Positions 9,171 to 17,802 of a DNA stretch of 64,000 bases are shown here, one piece after another. Below the pieces are notes generated by a model. The model saw only the letters and a list, made by a program, of their open reading frames with translations. It did not search any database and was not told where the DNA came from. Position numbers and translations under genes: made by a program. Each line of letters starts with the position of its first letter. Position 1 is the first letter of the stretch. The stretch is from Mesorhizobium sp. RMAD-H1 (lineage in GTDB: Bacteria > Pseudomonadota > Alphaproteobacteria > Rhizobiales > Rhizobiaceae), in contig NZ_JACHWN010000009.1 of assembly GCF_014191375.1 (NCBI RefSeq), positions 1 to 64,000 on the forward strand, in the 5' to 3' direction.

Positions 9171-9187
9171 TTTAGAATAGTTCTAAA
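9171..9187. promoter_or_regulatory. Irr iron control element (ICE) upstream of mbfA
   Basis: TTTAGAA-TAG-TTCTAAA is a perfect 7-base inverted repeat with a three-base spacer. It matches the ICE motif recognised by Irr, the haem-responsive Fur-family regulator of rhizobia and Brucella. It lies only 16 bases from the mbfA ATG, so a bound protein would block transcription. This fits repression by Irr under low iron and release when iron is plentiful, as reported for mbfA in related genera. Confidence 0.88.
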
Positions 9188-9290
9188 CTTAATCCGATGA
9201 TGAGAAAAGTCAATGCGCGACGACGCAGCCTATCGATGCCCGGAGCGCATGGCTCAAATCTCCAATGTGTGTAAAAAGCAGGGCGGATGC

Positions 9291-9782
9291 CTAGAGAATG
9301 CGCTGCATGAGGACAAGGTCCAGCCAGCGGCCGAATTTGCGGCCGACCTCGGGCAGCCGCCCGGTCTCCCTGAAACCGAGGGAGGCATGGAGGCCGATAG
9401 AGGGTGCGTTGCCGGCCTCTATCCCAGCGATCAGCACATGGATGCCGCGCCGTTTCGCCTCGTCGATCAGCTCGGTCAGGAGAAGGCGCCCCACGCCACT
9501 GCCGCGCGCGGCCTTGTCGACATAGACGGAGAGTTCCGCGGTGTGGCGATAGCCGTCAAAGGCGCGGAACGCGCCATAGCTGGCATAGCCCATGGTTTTG
9601 CCGTCCCGCTCCGCTACCAGAACCGGGAAGCCGCTTGTCGTGCGGGTCTTCAGCCAGATGCGCCGGTCCTCGAGGTCGACGAGCGTTTCGTTCCAGATGG
9701 CGGTCGTGTTTTCAACCGCATCATTATAGATGGCGAGGATGGCCGGCAGGTCGGCTTCGGTCGCATGACGGATGAGGGGCAT
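9291..9782 (-). CDS. GNAT acetyltransferase, phosphinothricin/methionine sulfoximine type
   Basis: The 163 residues starting MPLIRHATEADLPAILAIYN form a single GNAT domain. They show the family pattern of PAT/MddA-like N-acetyltransferases: YNDAVENTTAIWNE, acetyl-CoA loop RGSGVGRLLLTELI (about 95-110), and AGIEAGNAPSIGLHASLGF. Related enzymes acetylate phosphinothricin or methionine sulfoximine/sulfone; the true substrate is unknown. The frame is open further upstream, but the ATG at 9782 lies five bases after the stop of the preceding acetyltransferase gene and gives the right family start. It is third in a regulator-GNAT-GNAT operon. Confidence 0.82.
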   Translation of the reverse strand: MPLIRHATEADLPAILAIYNDAVENTTAIWNETLVDLEDRRIWLKTRTTSGFPVLVAERDGKTMGYASYGAFRAFDGYRHTAELSVYVDKAARGSGVGRLLLTELIDEAKRRGIHVLIAGIEAGNAPSIGLHASLGFRETGRLPEVGRKFGRWLDLVLMQRIL

Positions 9783-9787
9783 GAACT

Positions 9788-10297
9788 CTAAATGCCTTTG
9801 TAAAAGAGTGTGGTGGCACAATAGCGGCCATCGGGAAACAGGGCATAGTTGGGAATGATCCCGGCCTTCTCCCAACCCAGATGGGCGTAGATCGCCTCGG
9901 CCTCGCTGCCGGTGGCGGTGTCGAGGCAAAGCAGGGTCTTGCCGCGCTTGCGTGCTTCCGATCCGGCATTCTCCATCAATTGCCGGGCGAGGCCCAGACC
10001 ACGCGCCTTGCGATGGATGAGCAGCTTCTTCACATCGGCGCGATGCGGCTGGTTCGGCATCTGTGCCATTCCAAGCTGCACGGTGCCGACGATTTCGCCT
10101 TCGTGCTCGGCTATAAGGAGAAGCGTGCCGCCGTTTTCCACGTCTGATGCGACACGCCTCCAGTAGGGCAGGGCATCATCCGGTGAAAAGGGCAGCATGA
10201 AGCCGACGGAGGCGCCGCCATTGACACAGTCCGACAGGATCTCGGCCAGGGCGGGAAGGGCGGCGCGGGCCGCATCTGCATCAAGCACTCTGATCAT
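9788..10297 (-). CDS. GNAT family N-acetyltransferase
   Basis: A 169-residue single-domain GNAT protein. The acetyl-CoA binding segment reads RKARGLGLARQLMENAGSEARKRGK (about 95-118), preceded by GTVQLGMAQMPNQPHRADVKKLLIH and followed by a C-terminal LGWEKAGIIPNYALFPDG. This resembles acetyltransferases annotated as acting on small amines or on amino-acid analogues; the substrate is not known. It lies ten bases downstream of the XRE-cupin gene and five bases upstream of a second GNAT gene, so all three are likely co-transcribed. Confidence 0.82.
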   Translation of the reverse strand: MIRVLDADAARAALPALAEILSDCVNGGASVGFMLPFSPDDALPYWRRVASDVENGGTLLLIAEHEGEIVGTVQLGMAQMPNQPHRADVKKLLIHRKARGLGLARQLMENAGSEARKRGKTLLCLDTATGSEAEAIYAHLGWEKAGIIPNYALFPDGRYCATTLFYKGI

Positions 10298-10307
10298 CTC
10301 GATTTTC

Positions 10308-10889
10308 CTAGGAACCGGCGCGGCGTTCCAGCACGATGGCGTAGCGTGCCGGTGTTCTGCCGGGATTTTGAAAGGTGATGCCCGTCATGAGGGGCATGAA
10401 CAGGCAGTCGCCCGGAAAAAGCCGGTATTCCGCGTCGCCGACCCTCATCTCCATCTCCCCTTCGAAAAGCCACATGTGCTGGGTGATGCCGGCATTGGCG
10501 GTCTGCGGGGCAAAGGCGACACGCGCACCCGGAGGGAATTCCACTTCGATCAGGTCGACATTCGAGCCGGTGCCCGGCGGCGAGACCGAGCGGCGGATAT
10601 AGCCGGTATCCGGGTCGCGCCAGACGGGCTGATCGTCGCGTGCAAGGAACGGCGAGGCGGGCGTTTCGGTATGAGCGAAGAAGACGGACAGAGAGGTGCC
10701 GAGGGCCGCGCAAAGCCGCGCCAGCAATTGCGCCGTGGGGCTCGTCTCGCCGCGCTCGATGCGGGAGATCATGGCGCGGCTGACACCTGATGCTTCGGCC
10801 AGGGCGTCCAGCGTCAGCCCCTGTGCGAGACGCTGGCGGCGCAGGCTTTCGCCAATGGCGTTGTCGAGATGTTCGATCACGTTTTCCAT
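10308..10889 (-). CDS. XRE-family regulator with C-terminal cupin domain
   Basis: The 193 residues contain an N-terminal helix-turn-helix (about 12-65, LTLDALAEASGVSRAMISRIERGETSPTAQ) and a C-terminal cupin sensor domain (about 115-190, GARVAFAPQTANAGITQHMWLFEGEMEMRVG). In this regulator class (PuuR and relatives) the cupin binds a small ligand. It heads an operon with two acetyltransferases, so it likely controls both and itself. An AT-rich inverted repeat (GATAG...CTATC) just upstream of the ATG is a possible operator. Confidence 0.85.
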   Translation of the reverse strand: MENVIEHLDNAIGESLRRQRLAQGLTLDALAEASGVSRAMISRIERGETSPTAQLLARLCAALGTSLSVFFAHTETPASPFLARDDQPVWRDPDTGYIRRSVSPPGTGSNVDLIEVEFPPGARVAFAPQTANAGITQHMWLFEGEMEMRVGDAEYRLFPGDCLFMPLMTGITFQNPGRTPARYAIVLERRAGS

Positions 10890-10892
10890 TAT

Positions 10893-10907
10893 GATAGAAT
10901 TACTATC
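10893..10907. promoter_or_regulatory. possible operator of the XRE-cupin operon
   Basis: GATAG-AATTA-CTATC is an inverted repeat starting four bases upstream of the regulator's ATG, followed by a further CTAT half-site (10909-10915). The stretch is AT-rich against a GC-rich background. Its place right at the start suggests autoregulation. Short arms make this tentative. Confidence 0.35.
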
Positions 10908-10945
10908 TACTATAATGGAGTCAAGCTGTATTATCGTGGACGGCG

Positions 10946-10974
10946 AAAAGAAAACGGCGGGATCGCTCCCGCCG
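10946..10974 (-). terminator. rho-independent terminator after glcB
   Basis: On the minus strand an eight-base-pair stem (10955-10962 with 10967-10974) closes a four-base loop and is followed by TTTTCTTTT (10954 down to 10946). It lies about 27 bases after the glcB stop codon, so it should end the malate synthase transcript and insulate the XRE operon downstream. Read on the plus strand a T-run also follows the stem, so it may work both ways. Confidence 0.7.
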
Positions 10975-11000
10975 CCGTCTTTTTGTCCTAACCGCCAGCC

Positions 11001-13172
11001 TCAGCTCTTGGCCTTCAACTCCAGCCTCCGCGCATGGAGCACCGGCTCGGTATAGCCGTTGGGCTGCTCGCGGCCCTTGAAGACGAGGTCGCAGGCCGCC
11101 TGGAAAGCGATGGATTTGTCGAAGTCCGACGCCATCGGGCGGTAATTGGGGTCGCCCGCGTTCTGCTTGTCGACAACAGCCGCCATGCGTTTCATCGTTT
11201 CCATCACCTGAGCCTCGGTCACCACGCCGTGGTGCAGCCAGTTGGCGATATGCTGGGAGGAGATGCGCAGCGTGGCGCGGTCCTCCATCAGGCCGATATT
11301 GTTGATGTCGGGCACCTTGGAGCAGCCAACACCCTGGTCGATCCAGCGTACGACATAGCCCAGAATGCCCTGCGCATTGTTGTCGAGTTCGTGCTGGATG
11401 TCTTCCGGCGTCCAGTTCGGACGCGTCGCGACGGGGACGGAGAGGATATCTTCCAGCTTCGCGCGCGGGCGGCTCTTCAGCTTCGCCTGCACGTCCGCCA
11501 CATCGACCTTGTGGTAATGCGTGGCGTGGAGCGTTGCCGCCGTCGGGGAAGGCACCCAGGCGGTGTTGGCCCCGGCCTTGGGATGGGCGATCTTCTGTTC
11601 CAGCATCGCCGCCATCAGGTCGGGCATCGCCCACATGCCCTTGCCGATCTGCGCATGGCCGAAAAGCCCGCATTCGAGGCCTATATCGACGTTCCAGTTC
11701 TCGTAGGCGCTGATCCAGGCGGCCTGCTTCATGTCGCCCTTGCGGATCATCGGGCCCGCTTCCATCGAGGTGTGGATTTCGTCGCCGGTGCGGTCGAGGA
11801 AGCCGGTGTTGATGAACACCACGCGCTCCTTCGCCGCGCGGATCGACTCCTTGAGGTTGACCGTGGTGCGGCGCTCCTCGTCCATGATGCCCATCTTCAG
11901 CGTATTGGGCTTCATGCCGATGAGCTTCTCGACACGGGCGAAAAGCTCGGAGGCGAAGGCGACCTCCTCGGGTCCGTGCATCTTCGGCTTGACGATATAG
12001 ACGGAGCCCGCGCGGGAATTCTTGTGCCGCCCGTTCGGGCCGACATCGTGGAGCGCGATGAGCGCGGTGAAGGCCGCATCCATGATGCCTTCGGGGACCT
12101 CGTCGCCATTGGCGTCGAGGATCGCCGGATTGGTCATGAGGTGGCCGACATTGCGCACCAGCATGAGCGAGCGGCCGGGCAGGGTGAGGTGGCCGCCGTT
12201 TGGCGCTGTGTATTCCCGGTCGTGGTTCAGGCGGCGGGTGATCTGCCTACCGCCCTTCTCGAACGTATCCTCCAGGTCGCCCTTCATCAGGCCGAGCCAG
12301 TTGCTGTAGATGATCACCTTGTCCTCGGCATCGACGGCGGCGACGGAATCCTCGCAGTCCTGGATGGTGGTCAGCGCAGATTCGAGCACGACATCGGCGA
12401 TATGCGCCGGGTCGGTCTTGCCGATGGGGTGGGCGGCATCGATAGTGATCTCGACATGCACGCCGTTCTTGACCAGGAGGACGGCGGAAGGCGATGCCGG
12501 CTCGCCGCGATAGCCGGCGAACTGGCCGATGTCCTTGAGGCGGGTGGTCGAGCCGTTGGCAAGTTTGAGAGTGAGCGTGCCGTCCTCGACGGCGAAGCCC
12601 GTGACCTCTTCCCACTTGCCGGAGGCGAGCGGCGCGCTTTCATCGAGGAATGCCTTGGCCCAGGCGATGACCTTTTCGCCGCGCTTGGGGTTGTAACCGC
12701 CGCTCTTTTCCGCGCCATCCGTTTCGGGAATGGCATCGGTGCCGTAGAGCGCATCATAGAGCGAACCCCAGCGGGCATTGGCGGCGTTCAGCGCATAGCG
12801 GGCATTCATCACCGGAACGACGAGCTGCGGCCCGGCAGTCACCGCGATTTCAGGGTCGACATCGGCGGTCGAGACGGAGAATTTCTCGCCTTCCGGCAGG
12901 AGATAGCCGATCTCCTTCAGGAAAGCCTGGTATTCTTCCTGGGAATAGCCCGTTTCGCGTCTTGCCTTGTACCAGTCATCGATCCTGGCCTGGAATGCAT
13001 CGCGTTTTGCAAGCAGTTCGCGGTTTTTTGGCGCCAGATCCCGCACGATTTCCGCGAAGCCGGACCAGAAAGCGGCAGGCTCGACGCCGGTGCCCGGTAT
13101 CGCTTCATTGTTGATGAAATCATAGAGTTCCTTCGCGACCTTCAGTCCGTCGATCTCGATGCGCTCGCTCAT
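11001..13172 (-). CDS. glcB: malate synthase G
   Basis: Condenses glyoxylate and acetyl-CoA to malate, allowing growth on acetate, glycolate or fatty acids. The chosen ATG gives 723 residues starting [12 protein letters not shown], the same length as E. coli GlcB, and has an AAGGAG site at proper spacing; the frame extends 17 codons more but without support. Recognisable parts are [43 protein letters not shown], and the active-site region [20 protein letters not shown] with the catalytic Asp. It is monocistronic, with a terminator downstream. Neither isocitrate lyase nor glycolate oxidase genes are in the window. Confidence 0.96.
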   Translation of the reverse strand: MSERIEIDGLKVAKELYDFINNEAIPGTGVEPAAFWSGFAEIVRDLAPKNRELLAKRDAFQARIDDWYKARRETGYSQEEYQAFLKEIGYLLPEGEKFSVSTADVDPEIAVTAGPQLVVPVMNARYALNAANARWGSLYDALYGTDAIPETDGAEKSGGYNPKRGEKVIAWAKAFLDESAPLASGKWEEVTGFAVEDGTLTLKLANGSTTRLKDIGQFAGYRGEPASPSAVLLVKNGVHVEITIDAAHPIGKTDPAHIADVVLESALTTIQDCEDSVAAVDAEDKVIIYSNWLGLMKGDLEDTFEKGGRQITRRLNHDREYTAPNGGHLTLPGRSLMLVRNVGHLMTNPAILDANGDEVPEGIMDAAFTALIALHDVGPNGRHKNSRAGSVYIVKPKMHGPEEVAFASELFARVEKLIGMKPNTLKMGIMDEERRTTVNLKESIRAAKERVVFINTGFLDRTGDEIHTSMEAGPMIRKGDMKQAAWISAYENWNVDIGLECGLFGHAQIGKGMWAMPDLMAAMLEQKIAHPKAGANTAWVPSPTAATLHATHYHKVDVADVQAKLKSRPRAKLEDILSVPVATRPNWTPEDIQHELDNNAQGILGYVVRWIDQGVGCSKVPDINNIGLMEDRATLRISSQHIANWLHHGVVTEAQVMETMKRMAAVVDKQNAGDPNYRPMASDFDKSIAFQAACDLVFKGREQPNGYTEPVLHARRLELKAKS

Positions 13173-13309
13173 GACAGGCACTCCTTGGGTTATATCCGGG
13201 AGGGATTCCGGCTTTTGTCTCATGATTTGATCATGGTTGAAACCCGCTGTGCGAGTTTCGTCAATCCGTCAAAGATGAACATCATTTTCAACGCCGAAGC
13301 AAAGATGCA

Positions 13310-15337
13310 TTAATGGGCGATGCGCGGGCGGCCGGTGGCCGTCGCCGTCAGGATGGCCCCGACGAATGTGCGCTTGTCCTCGACCGTGGCGGCGCGGATA
13401 TCCCGGCTGACGGTAATTTCTGCTTCGTCGGTTCCCGCCTGCGCGGCACGGGCCGTGACTTCGGTGCGCAATATGGTTTCGGCAAAGTCGAGGGCTTTTT
13501 CCTCGTCATCAAAATCGCGGATCGTCTCGCCCGCGCTGGTGCGGAACCGGCCCTCCACCGGTTGGGTGACCTCGGCGGTAAGCGAAACGCGGACCTGGCC
13601 GACCACGGCGCCCAATGCATTGGCGACATCGCTGTCTGCCGGCACCTGCGCTTCGACGCCCAGCATCCCGCCCACGGCCGGGTAGTAGATCGGGGCCGAG
13701 GCGCCAAGACCGATGACCGGCCTGTCGATGGCAAGCTTCACGCCGGCGATCCCGCCTCTTCCAGAAAGCCCGTTTTGGACGAGCGGGTGCGCCACGGTGT
13801 GCGGGCCGTCGAGGCCGTCCTCGGCGAAGGCTGTTTCGAGGATTACCTCCGACGAGCGGCGGATCAGGGCCGCATAGACCTGCCGCGCCAGCGCTTCCGG
13901 CGTTTCGGCGAGAGGGCGGCCCATGCCGTCCTTGCGGCGGGCAAAGAGCAGCGCGCCGAGGCGGGCGGCGCCTGGATCCCAGTTTTGCTGGAGACCCAGC
14001 ACATGACAGGCGTCGGAGGGCGTGAAGCCTGCAATGTGCACGAGGCCGCGCGCCACCAGCCGGTGGAGTGTCGCGGTCTGGGATGTGGACGCGAGCAGCT
14101 TGTCTAGCGATTGCGGCTCGCGCGGGATGCGCTGATAGAGTTCGGCTTCCGAGGGGCTCAACCCGGCCGCGAGCGCCTCCGGCACGCCGGTGCGCAAGGC
14201 GAAACGCCCGTCGAGGCGGCCCGGCTGCGGCGATTTCAATTGCCGTTCGAGATGGGCGATGACGTCGGCCCCATGGTTTTTCGCCAGGAGCGAGAGGGGC
14301 ACGAGGCGGCGTGGTCCCAGCTTCAATCGCGGGGCGAAGGCCTGGTCATCCGGGGTAATCTCGGAGTCGCCGCCAAGGCCGAAGGTGCGCATCGCCACCG
14401 CTTCGACCATGGTGCGGAAGCCGCCCACCGTCGCCCCTTCCGGATCGAGACGCGGCCTGCCGCCGTCGAGCACGGCGACATCGGTGGTGGTGCCGCCGAT
14501 ATCGGAGACGAGGGCGTTGTCGAGCCCAGTCAGATGACGGGCGCCGACGAGGCTCGCCGCCGGGCCGGAGAGGATCGTCTCGATCGGCCGTGTTCTGGCA
14601 AAGGCCGCCGAGACCAGCGCGCCATCGCCGCGCACCACCATCAGCGGCGCATCAATTCCGCGCTTGTCGAGAAAGCCCTCCGTCGCCGTGATCAGCCGGT
14701 CGATCATCGCGATCAGCCGGGCGTTCAGCACCGTGGTCAGCGCCCGGCGCGGCCCGTTGAGCTTGGCCGAAAGCTCATGGCTGCAGGTTACCGGCAGGCC
14801 GGTTTTCTCCCTGAGGAGGTAGCGCGCAGCCAGCTCGTGCGCGGGATTACGCACCGCGAAATAGGCGCAGACGGCAAAGCCGGATACGGTTCCGGCGAGG
14901 TCCGGCAGCGCCGTTTCAAGCGCCTGGATATCGAGCGCTTTCGCCTGGCCGTGCACGTCATGACCACCGGCGATGAAAAGCACCGGATCGGAGCCCAGCG
15001 CCTGGCGCAGGCCTGATTTGTCCAAATCGGTCTCGGCAAAGCCGATCATGACGAGCCCGATGCGTCCGCCCTGGCCTTCAACGAGGGCGTTGGTGGCAAG
15101 CGTCGTCGACATCGAGACGAGGCGGACGATGCCCGGGTCGATTGCGGCTGCTGCAATCACCCGGTTGGCGGCATTGGCGATGCCTTCGGCCAGATCATGG
15201 CGCGTGGTCAGCGCCTTGGCCTTGGCGACGACACCTCCTGCTTCCGACCAGAGCACGGCATCGGTATAGGTACCGCCGGTGTCTATGCCGAGAAAGAGCG
15301 CGTCCCGCTCATCATCTGCCCGTGCATCTGCAATCAC
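13310..15337 (-). CDS. hydantoinase/oxoprolinase family protein (HyuA-like)
   Basis: The 675 residues follow the HyuA/5-oxoprolinase N-terminal subunit pattern: FLGIDTGGTYTDAVLW (about 15-30), SMSTTLATNALVEGQGG, SDIGGTTTDVAVLDGG, and an ASKHA/actin-like ATPase fold. Family members open hydantoin, oxoproline or related rings using ATP, often with a HyuB partner. No HyuB is adjacent, so this may be a stand-alone member of unknown substrate. The GTG at 15337 is chosen because GAGG lies nine bases before it; the frame is open 59 codons further but with unlikely composition. The gene is 137 bases upstream of glcB in the same direction. Confidence 0.82.
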   Translation of the reverse strand: MIADARADDERDALFLGIDTGGTYTDAVLWSEAGGVVAKAKALTTRHDLAEGIANAANRVIAAAAIDPGIVRLVSMSTTLATNALVEGQGGRIGLVMIGFAETDLDKSGLRQALGSDPVLFIAGGHDVHGQAKALDIQALETALPDLAGTVSGFAVCAYFAVRNPAHELAARYLLREKTGLPVTCSHELSAKLNGPRRALTTVLNARLIAMIDRLITATEGFLDKRGIDAPLMVVRGDGALVSAAFARTRPIETILSGPAASLVGARHLTGLDNALVSDIGGTTTDVAVLDGGRPRLDPEGATVGGFRTMVEAVAMRTFGLGGDSEITPDDQAFAPRLKLGPRRLVPLSLLAKNHGADVIAHLERQLKSPQPGRLDGRFALRTGVPEALAAGLSPSEAELYQRIPREPQSLDKLLASTSQTATLHRLVARGLVHIAGFTPSDACHVLGLQQNWDPGAARLGALLFARRKDGMGRPLAETPEALARQVYAALIRRSSEVILETAFAEDGLDGPHTVAHPLVQNGLSGRGGIAGVKLAIDRPVIGLGASAPIYYPAVGGMLGVEAQVPADSDVANALGAVVGQVRVSLTAEVTQPVEGRFRTSAGETIRDFDDEEKALDFAETILRTEVTARAAQAGTDEAEITVSRDIRAATVEDKRTFVGAILTATATGRPRIAH

Positions 15338-15407
15338 GATTGTTCCTCGCCCTGTTCTGGGAGGAGGGTTAGCGCATGGCGCGTGTTCTTTCCAGATGGA
15401 GCGTGCG

Positions 15408-16283
15408 TCACAGGCCGACCTGCCGCCTGATATCCTCCGGCTGCATGCCCGCTTCCCGCAGCGAGGCGAGGGCCGTATCGCCCCGGCTCTTGGAAAGCTT
15501 GCGGCCGTGCTCATCCAGGATCAGATCGTGATGATGATAGAGCGGTACGGGCAGGCCTAGGGTCTCCTGCAGGAGCCGGTGCACGGCCGTCGCGTGGAAG
15601 AGGTCGCGGCCCCGCACGACATGGGTGATCCCCTGCAGTGCGTCGTCGATGACCACCGAGAGATGATAGCTGGTCGGTGTTTCCTTGCGGGCGATGACGA
15701 CATCGCCCCAGCGGGTCGGATCGGCGGCGATGCGGCCGGTTTCGCCCTCCGGCCCCGCGCCGGTTTCGTCCCAGTGCAGATCCTTGCCGTAGCGGGCCAT
15801 CGCCTTTTCCACGTTCAGGCGCCAGGCAAACGGCTCACCCGCCGCGATGCGGCGGCGGCGCTCGCTCTGCGGCATGGTGCGCTCGTCCTGCGGGTAAAGC
15901 GGCGCGCCATCGGGATCATGCGGCCATTCGCGTCCCTCGCGCGCCCATTCCTCAATGCGCGCGCGAACCTCGCCCCGGCTCATGAAGGCGGGATAGACCA
16001 GCCCGGCTTCCATGAGCGTGTCGAGTGCTTCCCCGTAATCCGCGAAATGTTGCGACTGGCGGCGGACCGGCTCCTCCCAGGAAAGCCCGAGCCAGCGCAG
16101 GTCGTCGATCAGCTGCCGCTCCAGTTCCGGCGTGCAGCGGGCCGTGTCGATATCCTCTATGCGCAGGAGGAAACGCCCGTCGCTCACCTCGGCCATCCGC
16201 GCGTTGAGAAGCGCCGAATAGGCGTGTCCCAGATGCAGAAGACCGTTAGGACTGGGCGCGAAGCGGAAGACGGAGCGGGTCAT
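15408..16283 (-). CDS. gluQ: glutamyl-Q tRNA(Asp) synthetase
   Basis: A truncated glutamyl-tRNA synthetase-like enzyme that attaches glutamate to queuosine-34 of tRNA(Asp). The 291 residues contain only the catalytic core, with no anticodon-binding domain. Visible are FAPSPNGLLHLGHAYSAL with the HIGH motif (HLGH), RIEDIDTARC, and KLSKSRGDT for KMSKS. The segment where E. coli YadB has a zinc-binding Cys cluster reads LVYPAFMSRGEVRARIEEW here and has no cysteines, so the zinc site is probably lost. It lies upstream of the hydantoinase-like gene on the same strand with a 70-base gap. Confidence 0.92.
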   Translation of the reverse strand: MTRSVFRFAPSPNGLLHLGHAYSALLNARMAEVSDGRFLLRIEDIDTARCTPELERQLIDDLRWLGLSWEEPVRRQSQHFADYGEALDTLMEAGLVYPAFMSRGEVRARIEEWAREGREWPHDPDGAPLYPQDERTMPQSERRRRIAAGEPFAWRLNVEKAMARYGKDLHWDETGAGPEGETGRIAADPTRWGDVVIARKETPTSYHLSVVIDDALQGITHVVRGRDLFHATAVHRLLQETLGLPVPLYHHHDLILDEHGRKLSKSRGDTALASLREAGMQPEDIRRQVGL

Positions 16284-16353
16284 GTTTCATGTCAGTTGAT
16301 TGTCATCTGATCCTCTTGGTAGGTCTCTCGTGATCAAAAGAAAAGGCCAGAGA

Positions 16354-16998
16354 ATGCGGCGGATCGATACGATGGACGATGTCGAGGCGGGGCTCGACGC
16401 CCTGGTTCTTGCTGATGCGCGATTGGCTGTCATACGCAGCCGCGCCCATGCCGTGCCGCTGCGCCGCTCAAAGCCGGGGTTCGAAAGCCTTGCCTCCATC
16501 ATCGTGGCGCAGCAGGTCTCGACGGCAAGCGCCGCCTCGATCTGGGCCCGGCTCAAGACCCATGTCGATCCGCTGACGCCGGACAATTATCTCGAACGCG
16601 GCGAGGAGGTGTGGCGCCTTGCCGGCCTGTCGCGGCCGAAGCAGAGCACGCTCGTCAATGTTTCGAAAGCGGTGCTTGCCGGAGAGCTCGATCTTTTCGG
16701 CCTGTGCGACCACCCGGCGGAGGAGGCGATCGCCGCGATGACGGCGATCAAGGGCATCGGCCCGTGGACGGCAGAGGTCTATCTCCTCTTCGCCGCCGGC
16801 CATGCGGATGTGTTTCCGGCCGGCGACGTGGCGCTGCAGGCCGCGGTGGGACATGCGTTCGGCCGCGAATCACGTCCCGCTGCAGCGGATTTGCGGGTCC
16901 TTGCCGAGGCGTGGTCGCCCTGGCGGGGCGTCGCGGCACGGCTCTTCTGGGCCTATTACGCCGCTATCCGCGGCAGGGAGGCTACACCGCTGCTGTGA
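16354..16998 (+). CDS. DNA-3-methyladenine glycosylase, AlkA/Mag type
   Basis: Base-excision repair glycosylase of the HhH-GPD superfamily. The 214 residues show IIVAQQVSTASAASIW and the helix-hairpin-helix with catalytic Asp, MTAIKGIGPWTAEVYLLFAAG then VFPAGDVALQ. The C-terminal WSPWRGVAARLFW is typical of this family. No iron-sulfur cysteines are present, unlike Nth/MutY. The ATG at 16354 follows AAAAGG by eight bases; an earlier GTG at 16330 is possible. It is divergent from gluQ. It should excise alkylated purines; substrate range is not evident. Confidence 0.88.
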   Translation: MRRIDTMDDVEAGLDALVLADARLAVIRSRAHAVPLRRSKPGFESLASIIVAQQVSTASAASIWARLKTHVDPLTPDNYLERGEEVWRLAGLSRPKQSTLVNVSKAVLAGELDLFGLCDHPAEEAIAAMTAIKGIGPWTAEVYLLFAAGHADVFPAGDVALQAAVGHAFGRESRPAAADLRVLAEAWSPWRGVAARLFWAYYAAIRGREATPLL

Positions 16999-17146
16999 AC
17001 GTGCAAAAACAGAGGAATTGATAAGCCTGACGGCGCCCGCATCGTTTTGCCGCTTCACAATAGTGTCACCTCCAGCTTACATTATCCCGGTCGGCTGGTT
17101 GGATTCTTTGTTTAAGCAAGTCCGGACGGAAAAGCAGATCCCGTTT

Positions 17147-17177
17147 CCTGGGAAAACCGCTTCACACTTTTCCTGGG
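17147..17177. repeat. degenerate palindromic element upstream of the HNH gene
   Basis: GGAAAA (17151-17156) and TTTTCC (17168-17173) form a small hairpin around CCGCTTCACAC, with CCTGGG directly repeated at 17147-17152 and 17172-17177. The core resembles the common Hyphomicrobiales element with arms CCGAAAA/TTTTCGG seen better at 57972-58015. It may be a decayed copy. The rest of the 203-base gap 16999-17201 shows nothing recognisable. Confidence 0.3.
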
Positions 17178-17201
17178 CTTGCCCCAAAGGAGGGTGTTTC
17201 T

Positions 17202-17759
17202 TTGACGGTAGCCGTCTCGCCCAGCGGGTTGCCCGCTCTGGTACTGAATGCGGATTATCGTCCGCTGAGCTATTATCCCTTGTCGCTCTGGTCCTGGCAG
17301 GACGCGATCAAGGCGGTGTTCCTCGACCGTGTGAATATCGTCGCCGAATATGAGCACGAAGTCGCTTCGCCGTCCTTTTCCATGCGCGTGCCGAGCGTGG
17401 TCTGTCTCAAGTCCTATGTGCGCCCCTCGCGCAATCCGGCCTTCACCCGCTTCAACGTTTTCCTGCGCGACCGTTTTCAATGCCAGTATTGCGGCACGCA
17501 CGAGGATCTGACCTTCGATCATGTCATCCCGCGCCGGCATGGCGGCGAGACGACATGGGAAAACGTGGTGGCGGCCTGCTCTCCCTGCAATCTGCGCAAG
17601 GGCGGCATGATGCCCGAAGAAGCCAAGATGTGGCCGCGGCAGAAGCCTTATCCGCCGACGGTGCACGACCTGCACAATAATGGCCGCCTGTTCCCGCCCA
17701 ACTTCCTGCACGAAAGCTGGCTCGATTATCTCTACTGGGATGTCGAACTGGAACCTTGA
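17202..17759 (+). CDS. HNH endonuclease-domain protein
   Basis: The 185 residues carry a Cys-type HNH motif in the C-terminal half: CQYCGTHEDLTFDHVIPRRH, then a conserved Asn in TTWENVVAACSPCN, with two CxxC pairs that bind structural zinc (about 94-97 and 127-130). The N-terminal half (LVLNADYRPLSYYPLSLWSW) is typical of a widely conserved bacterial group of HNH proteins of unknown role, not tied to restriction systems. The start is a TTG; it follows a very strong AAAGGAGGG site, which fixes it. It is a single gene, convergent with dsbB. Confidence 0.85.
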   Translation: MTVAVSPSGLPALVLNADYRPLSYYPLSLWSWQDAIKAVFLDRVNIVAEYEHEVASPSFSMRVPSVVCLKSYVRPSRNPAFTRFNVFLRDRFQCQYCGTHEDLTFDHVIPRRHGGETTWENVVAACSPCNLRKGGMMPEEAKMWPRQKPYPPTVHDLHNNGRLFPPNFLHESWLDYLYWDVELEP

Positions 17760-17802
17760 TGGAAATATCTGATGCCGGCCTGAGCCATTCCCAAGCGCAA
17801 GC

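Noticed and set aside
11034-13313. A 759-codon open frame antisense to glcB
   Set aside because: It mirrors malate synthase on the other strand, has no ribosome binding site and no recognisable domains. Long antisense frames are expected in GC-rich coding DNA.
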